Below are positions 53,569 to 62,859 of a DNA stretch of 64,000 nt, one piece after another (position 1 is the first letter of the stretch; every line of letters starts with the position of its first letter). The position numbers were made by a program, and so were the translations under genes. The notes beneath the pieces are model-generated. The model did no database searches. It saw nothing but the letters and a program-made list of their open reading frames with translations, and was not told the origin of the DNA. Source of the stretch: an uncultured Clostridia bacterium (lineage in GTDB: Bacteria > Bacillota > Clostridia > TANB77 > CAG-508); assembly GCA_934129745.1 (NCBI GenBank), contig CAKOWZ010000001.1, positions 248,001-312,000 of the forward strand, in the 5' to 3' direction.

Positions 53569-54537
53569 ATGAAGAACATATTAATAACAGGTGCAGCGGG
53601 GTTTATAGGTAGTAATTTTGTAGAATATATGATAAACAATCATCCAGAATATAATTTAGTTATATTAGATAAATTAACTTATGCAGGTAATTTAAATAAT
53701 TTGGCACAAGTAAAAGATAAAATTATATTTATAAAAGGAGATATTTGTGATTTAGAAGTAGTAACAGATGTTTTTAATAAACACAAAATAGATGCAGTTG
53801 TACATTTTGCTGCAGAATCTCATGTGGATAACAGTATTAAAACACCATTCATATTCACACAAACAAATGTAATTGGAACACATACATTATTAGAAGTTGC
53901 CAAAAGAATTTGGGGAGAAGGTAGTAAAAACAAATTTGTTCATATTTCTACAGATGAAGTTTATGGAACATTAGGTGAAGACGGATATTTTACAGAAAAA
54001 TCACCAATAAAACCAAATAGCCCATATTCAGCTTCTAAAGCAAGTTCTGATTTAATTGCATTAGCATATCATGAAACATTTAAGATGAATATAAGTGTAA
54101 CAAACTGTTCAAATAATTATGGACCATATCAACATAATGAAAAATTAATACCTCATATGATTAAATTAGCTTTAAATAATGAAAAATTACCTGTATATGG
54201 ACAAGGATTAAATATTAGAGATTGGCTATATGTTGAAGATCATTGTCAAGCAATAGATTTAGTATTACATAATGGAAGACCAGGAGAAAGATATAATATT
54301 GGTGGACATAATGAAAAAAGAAATATTGAAATTGTTAAACTAATATTAAAACATTTGAATAAATCTGAAGATTTAATTTCATTTGTTGAAGATAGAAAAG
54401 GACATGATTATAGATATGCTATTGATCCAACTAAAATAAAAAATGAATTAGGTTGGGAGCCTAAAACTATGTTTGAAGATGGAATTGTGAAAACTATAGA
54501 TTGGTATTTAGAACATAGAGAATGGTTAGAAAACTAA
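53569..54537 (+). CDS. rfbB: dTDP-glucose 4,6-dehydratase
   Basis: Forms dTDP-4-keto-6-deoxyglucose. The 322-residue SDR has ITGAAGFIGSNFVEYM, LDKLTYAGNLNNLAQV, HFAAESHVDNSI, ISTDEVYGTLGEDGYF, SPYSASKASSDLIALAY (Tyr-x3-Lys) and NCSNNYGPYQ. The start at 53569 is in the long frame; the ATG at 53562 is out of frame. GAAGGA lies about 12 bases upstream. Confidence 0.97.
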   Translation: MKNILITGAAGFIGSNFVEYMINNHPEYNLVILDKLTYAGNLNNLAQVKDKIIFIKGDICDLEVVTDVFNKHKIDAVVHFAAESHVDNSIKTPFIFTQTNVIGTHTLLEVAKRIWGEGSKNKFVHISTDEVYGTLGEDGYFTEKSPIKPNSPYSASKASSDLIALAYHETFKMNISVTNCSNNYGPYQHNEKLIPHMIKLALNNEKLPVYGQGLNIRDWLYVEDHCQAIDLVLHNGRPGERYNIGGHNEKRNIEIVKLILKHLNKSEDLISFVEDRKGHDYRYAIDPTKIKNELGWEPKTMFEDGIVKTIDWYLEHREWLEN

Positions 54538-54553
54538 TGAAAAGAGGTTAGAT

Positions 54554-55420
54554 ATGGATTATAAAATTGATATAATATGCCCATTATATAATGCAGAGAA
54601 ATATATTGAAAATTTGCAAAAATCATTAGAAAAACAAGGATATTATGAAAAAATAAAAAATATAAGATATATAATAACAGAGTCAAAAGATAATACAGAA
54701 AAATTAGTTAGTCAAATGACCAATAAAAAAATTTTATATAAAATAATAAAAAAAGAAGATTTTTCGCATAGTTTAACAAGAGAAAAAGAAGTGATGGAAT
54801 CTAGTGCAGATATTATAGTATTTATATCACAAGATGTAAAAATTGAAAAGGAAAATTGGTTAGAGAAACTTGTTAATCCTATAATTGAGAATATAGTTGA
54901 AGCATCATTTAGTAGACAAATTTGTACAGATAAAAACTCATTAGAATATTATACAAGAAAGAAAAATTATCCAAATGAATCAATTATAAAAACAAAAGAA
55001 TGCATAGAAAAACTAGGTATAAAAGCTTTTTTTTATTCAGATGCAGCATCAGCGATAAGACGTGATATATTTATTAGATTAAATGGATATGATGGAAAAA
55101 TATTACCAACTAATGAAGACATGTATATGGCATATAAATTATTAAAAAATGATTATAAAATAAAATATTGTGCAGATTCAGAAGTGGTTCATTCACATAA
55201 TTTTACATGTAAAGAAACATATGATAGATATAAAGCATATGGTAAATTTCTAAAATTGGAACCTGAAGTAGATATAAAAAGTAAAAATGCTGGAGGAAGT
55301 CTAGCAATATTTATATTAAAGGAAATTATTAAAGATAAAAATATTAAACTCTTTTTCAAATTTTTTGTTGACATGGGAGCAAGATTCATAGGATTAAAGG
55401 TGGGAAAGCATAATGGCTGA
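54554..55420 (+). CDS. Family 2 glycosyltransferase, rhamnosyltransferase-like
   Basis: A 288-residue GT-A fold enzyme. The N-terminus DIICPLYNAEKYIENLQKSL, then ADIIVFISQDVKIEKENWL (the metal-binding region is QDV in place of DxD), and SDAASAIRRDIFIRLNGYDG. The FISQD-type motif is common in rhamnosyltransferases, which fits the rfb genes before it. It overlaps the next gene by 8 bases. Confidence 0.85.
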   Translation: MDYKIDIICPLYNAEKYIENLQKSLEKQGYYEKIKNIRYIITESKDNTEKLVSQMTNKKILYKIIKKEDFSHSLTREKEVMESSADIIVFISQDVKIEKENWLEKLVNPIIENIVEASFSRQICTDKNSLEYYTRKKNYPNESIIKTKECIEKLGIKAFFYSDAASAIRRDIFIRLNGYDGKILPTNEDMYMAYKLLKNDYKIKYCADSEVVHSHNFTCKETYDRYKAYGKFLKLEPEVDIKSKNAGGSLAIFILKEIIKDKNIKLFFKFFVDMGARFIGLKVGKHNG

Positions 55421-56510
55421 TAATTTAATAAGAATATTAAATATTGTACCAAATATGAGAGCAGCTGGCGTAGAAACTTTTATTATGAATGTGTATAGAA
55501 ATATAGACAGAACTAAAGTACAATTTGATTTTTTAGTACATAGTCAGAAAAAAGAATTTTATGATGATGAAATAGAAAAAATGGGTGGAAAAATTTATAG
55601 ATTAACATATAAAGATGATAAAAATTTTGGAAAATATATAAAAGATTTAAATAAATTTTTCTCTGAACATAAAGAATACAAAATTGTTCATGGTCATATG
55701 CAAAGTATGATGCCTGTATATTTAAAAATAGCAAAAAAATATAATGTAAAAATAAGAATAGGACATTCACATAATAATTCCTATGAAAAAAGTATAAAGG
55801 GTTTTATATTACATATTTTATCTAGAAATTCTAAAAAATATGCAAATGTAAAATTTGCATGTTCAGCTGATTCTGGAAAATATTTATTTGGAAAAAAATC
55901 TAAAGTTGAAGTTATTAATAATGGAATAGAAATTAATAATTTCAAATTTGATAAAATAAAACGTAACAAAATAAGAGAAGAACTAAAATTGAATGATGAT
56001 GATATTTTAATTGGTAATATTGGTAGAATGGAAAAACAAAAAAATCAATTGTTTTTAATTGAGGCTTTTAAAAAATTGTATGAAAAAAATGATAAATATA
56101 AATTACTTATTATTGGAGAAGGAAAGCTGGAAACTAAAATAAAAAATAAAATATCTAAATATCAGTTGGAAAATGTGACATATATTAAAAAAAGAATAAA
56201 AAATGTAAATGAGTATATGATGGCAATGGATATATTTGCATTACCATCACTATATGAAGGATTAGGTATTGTTCTAATTGAGGGACAAGCATCTGGTTTA
56301 AAATGTTTTACAACATTGGATACAGTTGCAAAAGAAACAAACTTGACTAATAATATTAAATATTTAAAATTAGATAAAAATATATGGATAAATACAATAT
56401 TAAATACTGATGTAAAATATGATAGAGCTAAAAATATGGAAGATATTTGCAAAGAATTTGACATAAGAAATGTTGCAAAAAAATTGGAAAATTTATATTT
56501 AAGCTATTAG
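55413..56510 (+). CDS. GT4-type glycosyltransferase
   Basis: A 365-residue GT-B enzyme. The N-terminal domain has NIVPNMRAAGVETFIMNVYR and HGHMQSMMP; the C-terminal nucleotide-sugar domain has GRMEKQKNQLFLIEAFKKL, IIGEGKLETKIK and FALPSLYEGLGIVLIEGQASG (the E-x7-E motif). It adds a sugar to the polysaccharide repeat in the cytoplasm. The start is ATG 55413 with GGTGGGAAAG just upstream. Confidence 0.9.
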   Translation: MADNLIRILNIVPNMRAAGVETFIMNVYRNIDRTKVQFDFLVHSQKKEFYDDEIEKMGGKIYRLTYKDDKNFGKYIKDLNKFFSEHKEYKIVHGHMQSMMPVYLKIAKKYNVKIRIGHSHNNSYEKSIKGFILHILSRNSKKYANVKFACSADSGKYLFGKKSKVEVINNGIEINNFKFDKIKRNKIREELKLNDDDILIGNIGRMEKQKNQLFLIEAFKKLYEKNDKYKLLIIGEGKLETKIKNKISKYQLENVTYIKKRIKNVNEYMMAMDIFALPSLYEGLGIVLIEGQASGLKCFTTLDTVAKETNLTNNIKYLKLDKNIWINTILNTDVKYDRAKNMEDICKEFDIRNVAKKLENLYLSY

Positions 56511-56531
56511 AAAAGGATAAGTGTAAATAAG

Positions 56532-57774
56532 ATGATAATAAATGATAAAATAAAAAAAATAGGTTTTAAAGACATGATTAAAAATATTTTAAAACCTGAG
56601 GTATTAATGACAATATTGTTAATATCTTTTTGTTTTCAAAATCTTAATTTATTTGTTATTGGAGAACGAGCAATTAAAGTTTATAGAGCTATAGTTGTAT
56701 TATATATGTTATTAATAATTAGAAAAAAACAATTAGTGGTTCCCTCAAAAAAATTAATGGTAATGTTAATATATATGGTTATAATATCTGTTTTTAATTT
56801 TTTTAGTATGGGAATGGAAAGATTATTTTTTGAATATTTATTTGCATTTGGAATTTTGATGATAGTATATAATTTGGGAAAAAATTTGAAATATAATGAT
56901 TGGATTAAGATTATACAAATTGTTTCAATAATATCTTTGATGTCTGTTGCTATAAATATACTAATAAATTTTAAGGAGATAATAAATTTTCATAATAATC
57001 CTTATAATGAACATCCTAATTATAATGGAATATTTACAGGTGGAGTAAATTTAGAATGTACTTGGATTGCAATGTTTGCATTTTTCTTTATTGATAAACG
57101 AAAATTTGCTTATGTATATATTGGAATATGTACAATAATTTCTGTTCTATTATCAAGTAGAGTAGGTATAATAATTAATGTTATTGCATTTTTATATATT
57201 TTTGCAAAAAGCGTAATTGAAATGAAAAAGAAAAATAACAAAAAACGGGTTGAAATATTTAATAGCAGGGATTATATTAGTTATAGTGATAGCAATAATT
57301 ATAGGTACTGCAACTAATATATTAACTAATATAATTAACAGAATTATAAATGTTGGAAAAGATGGTGGTTCTCAAGGAAGAATAAGAATGTGGAAATATG
57401 TAATCGAAGCATTTGCAAATAGACCATTTGGATATGGTGCAGGTAATGCTATAAAGGGTATAAGAAATGTAGCCGGTTTATGGTATGATGAAGATAATGT
57501 ACATAATTTATTTTTTCAAATGTTATTAGATTTTGGATTTATTGGAGGTATTTCATATATATATATTGTTATTGAGTTTATAAAAAATAACATAAAAAAA
57601 ATATTAGATAATCCATTTATTATGTTTATATTAACATACATAATTATAGGATGTATACAATTTAAAGGTGCAGAATTAATAACATTTTTTATGATTGGCG
57701 CATATTTAGCAATAAATAGTAAAAAAAGAAAGGATAATGAACTGGATTTATTAATATGGAAAAAAAGAAAATAA
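56532..57774 (+). CDS. wzy: Wzy-type O-antigen/polysaccharide polymerase, with one +1 frame change at CGG
   Basis: Joining the two open frames by a +1 shift at 57246 gives a 413-residue membrane protein with about ten spans and the Wzy/O-antigen-ligase signatures: GIFTGGVNLECTWIAMF and LLSSRVGIIINVI before the shift, and GRIRMWKYVIEAFANRPFGYGAG, DNVHNLFFQMLLDFGFIGG after it. Without the shift the first frame stops at 57317 with a polar tail (SRDYISYSDSNNYRYCN) unlike a membrane protein, while the other frame continues at once into a hydrophobic span (YLIAGIILVIVIAIIIG). The next gene overlaps its end. It polymerises undecaprenyl-linked repeats outside the membrane. Confidence 0.85.
57246..57248 (+). 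other. Candidate +1 frameshift site in wzy (AAA CGG G)
   Basis: The in-frame CGG follows AAA in an A-rich run; skipping C57246 gives GGG TTG AAA TAT and restores the membrane span. Confidence 0.6.
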
Positions 57775-58685
57775 GTGTTTTAATGACAGTATATAAAGAA
57801 AATGAAGAAGAACTTAAGGAATCATTTGAGTCAATAATAAACCAAACATACAAAAATTTAGAAATTATAATAGTAATAGATTCTCCAGATGAATCATGGA
57901 GAAAAGAATTTATAGAACAATATAATGATAAAAGAGTAAAATTAATAATAAATGAAAAAAATATTGGTTTACCACTAAGCCTGAATAAAGCAATAAAAAT
58001 TGCAACAGGAGATTATTATGCAAGAATGGATTCAGATGATATATCTACCTTAGACAGATTTGAAAAACAATTAAAATATATTGAAGAAGAAAATTATGAT
58101 TTAGTTGGATCATATATGCAGTATTTTTATGAAGGTAAAGATCAACAATTAGGAATATATCCAACAAAATCTGAAAATATCTATAAATTATTAAAATATA
58201 AAAGTTGTGTATTACACCCTACTTGGTTTGCAAAACCAGAAGTATTTAAAAAACTAAATGGCTATAGAAATATTTTTTCTTGTGAAGATTATGATTTCTT
58301 ATTACGTGCTTCTTTATCTGGATTTAAACTTGCAAATTATCCAGAAGTTTTATATAAATGTAGATTATCACCTAATAGCATTTCAAGAAGTAATACTGGA
58401 AGACAGGAGTTAATATCTGAATTGTTAAGAAGCGGATATAGAAAAGGAAAAATTATTAGTGAACAAGAAATTGAAAACTTCATTAATTCAAAAAAATATG
58501 AAAAAAGAATAAAAAGTTATAATAATTATGGAAAAATGAAAAATAAAAGAGCAAGATATAGAGCAAACAAATTTCCAATGTTTTACATATATTCTATATT
58601 ATTATTATTGAATTTGAAATATTCTATTAAAGATACTAAAGTAAAAATATATAATAAATATATATTATTTAAAGATAAAAAATAA
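57756..58685 (+). CDS. Family 2 glycosyltransferase
   Basis: A 309-residue GT-A enzyme with SVLMTVYKENEEELKESFES, ILIVIDSP-like second strand (IIIVIDSPDES), YYARMDSDDISTLDRFEKQ with the DSDD metal motif, and NIFSCEDYDFLLRASLSGFK. It starts 18 bases before the wzy stop, so it depends on the restored wzy frame for coupling. Probably adds one sugar of the repeat unit. Confidence 0.88.
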   Translation: MEKKKISVLMTVYKENEEELKESFESIINQTYKNLEIIIVIDSPDESWRKEFIEQYNDKRVKLIINEKNIGLPLSLNKAIKIATGDYYARMDSDDISTLDRFEKQLKYIEEENYDLVGSYMQYFYEGKDQQLGIYPTKSENIYKLLKYKSCVLHPTWFAKPEVFKKLNGYRNIFSCEDYDFLLRASLSGFKLANYPEVLYKCRLSPNSISRSNTGRQELISELLRSGYRKGKIISEQEIENFINSKKYEKRIKSYNNYGKMKNKRARYRANKFPMFYIYSILLLLNLKYSIKDTKVKIYNKYILFKDKK

Positions 58686-58701
58686 ATAGAGGAGAATAGA
58701 A

Positions 58702-59670
58702 ATGAATGAAGAAAAAATAATGGTATCAATTTTATGTTTGGCCTATAATCATGAAAAATATATTAGAGATGCATTAGATAGTTTCATAAAACAAAATGTT
58801 AATTTTCAATATGAAATTATAATTAATGATGATTGTTCTACAGATAATACGCCACAAATAATTAAAGAATATGCTGAAAAATATCCAGAAATAATTAAAC
58901 CAATTTTTCAAAAAGAAAATCAATATTCAAAACATAGAAGAATGATTATTGATATACTAATGCCACAAGCAAAAGGTAAATATTTTGCTTTTTGTGAAGG
59001 TGATGATTATTGGACAGATATAAATAAGCTGCAAAAGCAATTTGATTTTATGGAAAAAAATAAAGAATATTCAATGTGTGTATCAAATGCAATCATTGTG
59101 GATAATAATAAAAATAAAGTTGGAGAAATAAATACAGTAAATGATAATTCAAATCTAACATGTGATGACTTTATTTTAGGTGGTGGTGAATATGTTGCAA
59201 CAAATTCTATTTTTTCTAGAATGGAATATATCAAACAATTGCCAACATATTTTAATGATTTTTCTATAGATTATTTATGGCAGATTTTTTTATCAAGTAT
59301 GGGAAAAACATATTGTTTCAAAGATCAAATGTGTGCATATAGAATTAATACAGGTTTGTCATGGACAGATAAAATTATAAGTGATGAAAGTAAAAATATA
59401 AGTATAAATAAAAAAATTGTTGATAAATTAAAAGAAGTTAATGAATATACAAACAAAAAATATAATGACTCAATAAATAAAAAAATTATTGAATTGGAAT
59501 TTAATATATTTTATTTAGAAAATAACTTTGAAATGATGAAAAAAGAACCATATTTATCATATAAAAAAGGGCTTCCAAAAGATAAAAAAATAAAAATCTT
59601 GTTAAAAGAAAAATTACCATTCATATTTAAAATAATCAAAAAAGAAAAGTTAAAAATAAAGCACAGATAA
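58702..59670 (+). CDS. Family 2 glycosyltransferase
   Basis: A 322-residue GT-A enzyme: SILCLAYNHEKYIRDALDSF, IIINDDCSTDNTPQIIKEY, FAFCEGDDYWTDINKLQKQ with the GDDYW motif characteristic of a common capsule transferase subgroup, then GGGEYVATNSIFSR. The C-terminus is Lys-rich. GGAG precedes the ATG. Confidence 0.88.
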   Translation: MNEEKIMVSILCLAYNHEKYIRDALDSFIKQNVNFQYEIIINDDCSTDNTPQIIKEYAEKYPEIIKPIFQKENQYSKHRRMIIDILMPQAKGKYFAFCEGDDYWTDINKLQKQFDFMEKNKEYSMCVSNAIIVDNNKNKVGEINTVNDNSNLTCDDFILGGGEYVATNSIFSRMEYIKQLPTYFNDFSIDYLWQIFLSSMGKTYCFKDQMCAYRINTGLSWTDKIISDESKNISINKKIVDKLKEVNEYTNKKYNDSINKKIIELEFNIFYLENNFEMMKKEPYLSYKKGLPKDKKIKILLKEKLPFIFKIIKKEKLKIKHR

Positions 59671-59692
59671 AAATAAAAGGAGAGTTAAATAT

Positions 59693-60892
59693 ATGAAAAA
59701 ATTAATGCTACTTGGAGGAATGAGATATCTGCTTCCTGTAATTGAAGCTGCACATAAATTAGGTATATATGTAATAACATGTGATTATTTACCTAATAAT
59801 ATTGCACATAAATATTCAGATGAATACCAAAATATAAGTATTTTAGATAAAGAAGCTGTACTAGACAAAGCAAGAGAATTAAAAATTGATGGAATATTAT
59901 CATTTGCATGTGATCCAGGAGTTACAACAGCGGCATATGTAGCAGAAAAGTTGAATTTACCATGTGCTGGATCATATAAATCGATAAGTATATTACAAAA
60001 CAAATCTAAATTTAGAAAATTTCTTACTGAAAACAACTTTAATGTACCTGTAGCAAAGGGATATTCAAAAATTGAAGAAGCATTAAATGATATAAATATG
60101 TTTCATTGGCCAGTTATAGTAAAACCAACTGATTCTGCTGGAAGTAAAGGTGTTAAAAAAGTAGATGACCCTAAAAATTTAAAAGAAAGCATTGAATATG
60201 CAATATCATTTTCTCATTCAAATGAATTTATAATTGAAGATTTTCTAGAAAAAAAAGGTCAGTCATCAGATTGTGATAGTTTTTCAGTAAATGGAGAATT
60301 AAAATTTATATCTTTTTCAGCACAAAGATTTGATAAAAATTGTGAAAATCCATATACTCCAGCAGCATATAGTTGGCCAGCAACTATTTCAAAAGAAAAT
60401 CAAAAATACCTAAAAAAGGAAATACAAAGATTAATTAAATTATTGAATTTAGGAACATCAATATATAATATTGAAACAAGAGAATGCATAGATGGAAAGC
60501 CTTATATAATGGAATGTTCACCAAGAGGTGGTGGAAATAGATTAGCAGAAATGATGAGATATTGTACAGGTGTTGATTTAATTACAAATGCTGTAAGGGC
60601 TTCAATTGGTGAAGAAATTATAGAAATAGAACAAAAAGATGTAAATGGTTATTGGGCAGAAATAATATTACACAGTGAAAAAAAAGGTGTTTTTAAAAAT
60701 TTATATATTTCTGAAGAATTAAAAAATAATATTGTAGAAACAGATTTGTGGATAGAAAAAGATACAGAAGTAGGCGGATTTTCTGGAGCAAATGAAGCAA
60801 TTGGTACTTTGGTTTTAAAATTTGAAACAGAAGAACAATTAGAAAATGTTATAAATAATCAAGATGAATATATTAGAGTTATTTTAAAATAA
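59693..60892 (+). CDS. ATP-grasp ligase in the polysaccharide operon
   Basis: A 399-residue ATP-grasp enzyme. The pre-ATP-grasp domain (MLLGGMRYLLPVIEAAHKLG) is followed by NKSKFRKFLTENNFNVPVAK, WPVIVKPTDSAGSKGVKKV (ATP-binding loop), IIEDFLEKKGQSSDCDSFSV and the metal-binding PYIMECSPRGGGNRLAEMM. It resembles carboxylate-amine ligases that decorate surface sugars with amino acids or amides. It is followed by a PLP-fold protein, which fits making or attaching an amino sugar or amino acid. The substrate is unknown. Confidence 0.85.
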   Translation: MKKLMLLGGMRYLLPVIEAAHKLGIYVITCDYLPNNIAHKYSDEYQNISILDKEAVLDKARELKIDGILSFACDPGVTTAAYVAEKLNLPCAGSYKSISILQNKSKFRKFLTENNFNVPVAKGYSKIEEALNDINMFHWPVIVKPTDSAGSKGVKKVDDPKNLKESIEYAISFSHSNEFIIEDFLEKKGQSSDCDSFSVNGELKFISFSAQRFDKNCENPYTPAAYSWPATISKENQKYLKKEIQRLIKLLNLGTSIYNIETRECIDGKPYIMECSPRGGGNRLAEMMRYCTGVDLITNAVRASIGEEIIEIEQKDVNGYWAEIILHSEKKGVFKNLYISEELKNNIVETDLWIEKDTEVGGFSGANEAIGTLVLKFETEEQLENVINNQDEYIRVILK

Positions 60893-60907
60893 AGGAAAGA
60901 TATTAAT

Positions 60908-61852
60908 ATGAAAGAAGAGATTGGTGGATATTTTGAATTAGATTATTGTGGAAAAGGAGAATATCATAAAAATGGAATTGGAGTTAATTTGGCTAGAAAT
61001 GCTCTTATTTATATTATAAAAAGTAAAAAAATAAAAACATTATATGTTCCATATTTCTTATGTGATTCTGTAAAAACAGCTTCTGAATTTTGCAATGTAA
61101 TATATTATAAAATTAATAAATATTTTTTACCAGATTTTGATAAAAGTTTGGGAAAAAATGATTATATATATATTGTGAATTATTTTGGAATGTTTTCTAA
61201 TTTACAAATTAATAAATTAAAATTAGAATATAAAAATATAATTATAGATAATGTACAAGCCTTTTTCCAAATGCCTTGTGATGGAGTAGATACAATTTAT
61301 TCATGTAGAAAGTTTTTTTGTGTTCCAGATGGTGCATATGTATATACAGATTCAATAATCAATGAAAAACTTGAAAAAGATTTTTCATTAAACCGAGTAA
61401 AACATATTTTAGGAAGATGTGAAGAAAATGCATCAAAATATTATGATGAATATAGAAAAAATGAAGAATTATTTGAATCATTACCATTAAAACAAATGTC
61501 TAATATTACAAAAACAATTTTATCAGGGATTGATTATAAGTTAGTAAAGAAAAAAAGAACTGATAATTTTAAATATTTAAATGAAAATTTAAGAAATATA
61601 AATTTATTAAAAATCAAAAATATAAGTGGTGCATTTGCATATCCATTGTATATAAAAAATGCTAAAAAAATAAGACAAAATTTAATTAAAAATAAAGTTT
61701 ATATACCAGTTTTATGGCCAAATGTTATCGAAGATAATAAAGATAATGTTGCTTATGAATATGCTTCAAATATATTGGTATTACCATGTGATCAACGTTA
61801 TGGATTAGAAGAAATGAAAAAAATAGTTAAAATTATAAAGGAGTGTTGTTAA
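60908..61852 (+). CDS. Aminotransferase-fold (DegT-like) protein, divergent
   Basis: A 314-residue protein with the layout of fold-type I PLP enzymes of the DegT/DnrJ/StrS family: GVNLARNALIYIIKSKKIKT, VPYFLCDSV, the IIDNVQAFFQMP strand (where the family has EDAAQA) and YSCRKFFCVPDGAYVY, where the Lys could be the Schiff-base residue. The C-terminal domain has VLPCDQRYGLEEM, as in other DegT proteins. The usual His/Asp positions are altered, so it may not be a standard aminotransferase. The next gene starts directly after its stop. Confidence 0.65.
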   Translation: MKEEIGGYFELDYCGKGEYHKNGIGVNLARNALIYIIKSKKIKTLYVPYFLCDSVKTASEFCNVIYYKINKYFLPDFDKSLGKNDYIYIVNYFGMFSNLQINKLKLEYKNIIIDNVQAFFQMPCDGVDTIYSCRKFFCVPDGAYVYTDSIINEKLEKDFSLNRVKHILGRCEENASKYYDEYRKNEELFESLPLKQMSNITKTILSGIDYKLVKKKRTDNFKYLNENLRNINLLKIKNISGAFAYPLYIKNAKKIRQNLIKNKVYIPVLWPNVIEDNKDNVAYEYASNILVLPCDQRYGLEEMKKIVKIIKECC

Positions 61853-62854
61853 ATGGAAAAGAAAAAAATAATAGTTTTTGGTGCTTGTGGAAATGTAGGA
61901 AGTTATTTTGTAAAATATGCTTCAGAATATTTTAATAATGAAGAATATGAAATTATTACATCAGGTAGAAGAGATACAGATTTTTTTGAAAGAAAAGGAT
62001 TTAAATATTATAATGTAGATTTAAGCAATTATAATGATTTTGCAAAATTACCAAAAGAAAATGTATATGCAATTGTATTATTAGCTGCTCAAATTCCATC
62101 ATATATGGAAGGATACCAACCAAGAAAATACATGGATTCAAATATAATGGGTGCTTTTAATGTTTGTGAATATGCAAAAGAAGTAAAAGCTGATAGAATA
62201 TTGTATACAACAACTGTATTTGACATTTCTTTATCAGCTAAGCCAGGAGCAATATTAAAACCAGACACACCAAGAAATTTCAGCTATAAAGGTGATCATG
62301 CTTTATATGTTATAACTAAAAATACAGCAATAGAATTAATTGAACATTATCATCAAGAATATGGTATAAAAAAATTTGTATTTAGGCTTCCAACAATATA
62401 CAGTTATAGTCCATATAAATATTATCATCCAAATGGAGTAAAAAAGGTAAGACCAATTTATCAAATGATTGAAAAAGCACAAAAAGGTGAAACACTTGAA
62501 ATTTGGGGAAATCCAGAATATTCTACAGATATGGTACATGTATATGATTTTAGTCAAGAATTATGCAAAGCAATTGAAGTTGACAAAGAAGAAGGATTTT
62601 ATAACATTGGAACAGGAAAACCAGTAACACTAGAAGAAAAGGTGAGAACAATAGTTGAAGTATTTTCTCCAAAAGATAATCCATCAAAAATTGTTTATTG
62701 TCCAGAAAAAGAAAATAGTGGAGGTTTTTCATTAGATATTACAAATGCTAAAGAAGAATTAGGTTATGAACCAAAATATGGAATTAAGGAGTTATTAGAA
62801 GATTACAAAGAAGAAATGAAAATTAATAGATTTGCTGAATTAAGAGGAGAATAA
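61853..62854 (+). CDS. NAD-dependent epimerase/dehydratase
   Basis: A 333-residue extended SDR protein: IIVFGACGNVGSYFVKYAS for NAD binding, DTDFFERKGFKYYNVDLSN, LLAAQIPSYMEGYQPRKYMD, catalytic Tyr-x3-Lys in ALYVITKNTA, FRLPTIYSYSPY and YNIGTGKPVTLEEKV. It acts on a nucleotide sugar of the polysaccharide; exact chemistry not predictable. The ATG immediately follows the previous stop. Confidence 0.88.
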   Translation: MEKKKIIVFGACGNVGSYFVKYASEYFNNEEYEIITSGRRDTDFFERKGFKYYNVDLSNYNDFAKLPKENVYAIVLLAAQIPSYMEGYQPRKYMDSNIMGAFNVCEYAKEVKADRILYTTTVFDISLSAKPGAILKPDTPRNFSYKGDHALYVITKNTAIELIEHYHQEYGIKKFVFRLPTIYSYSPYKYYHPNGVKKVRPIYQMIEKAQKGETLEIWGNPEYSTDMVHVYDFSQELCKAIEVDKEEGFYNIGTGKPVTLEEKVRTIVEVFSPKDNPSKIVYCPEKENSGGFSLDITNAKEELGYEPKYGIKELLEDYKEEMKINRFAELRGE

Positions 62855-62859
62855 ATAAT

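Noticed and set aside
13931..57248. CGG reassigned to another amino acid (as Trp or Gln in some Firmicutes)
   Set aside because: A sense reassignment would leave the reading frame broken at all four sites; the frame itself must change by +1.
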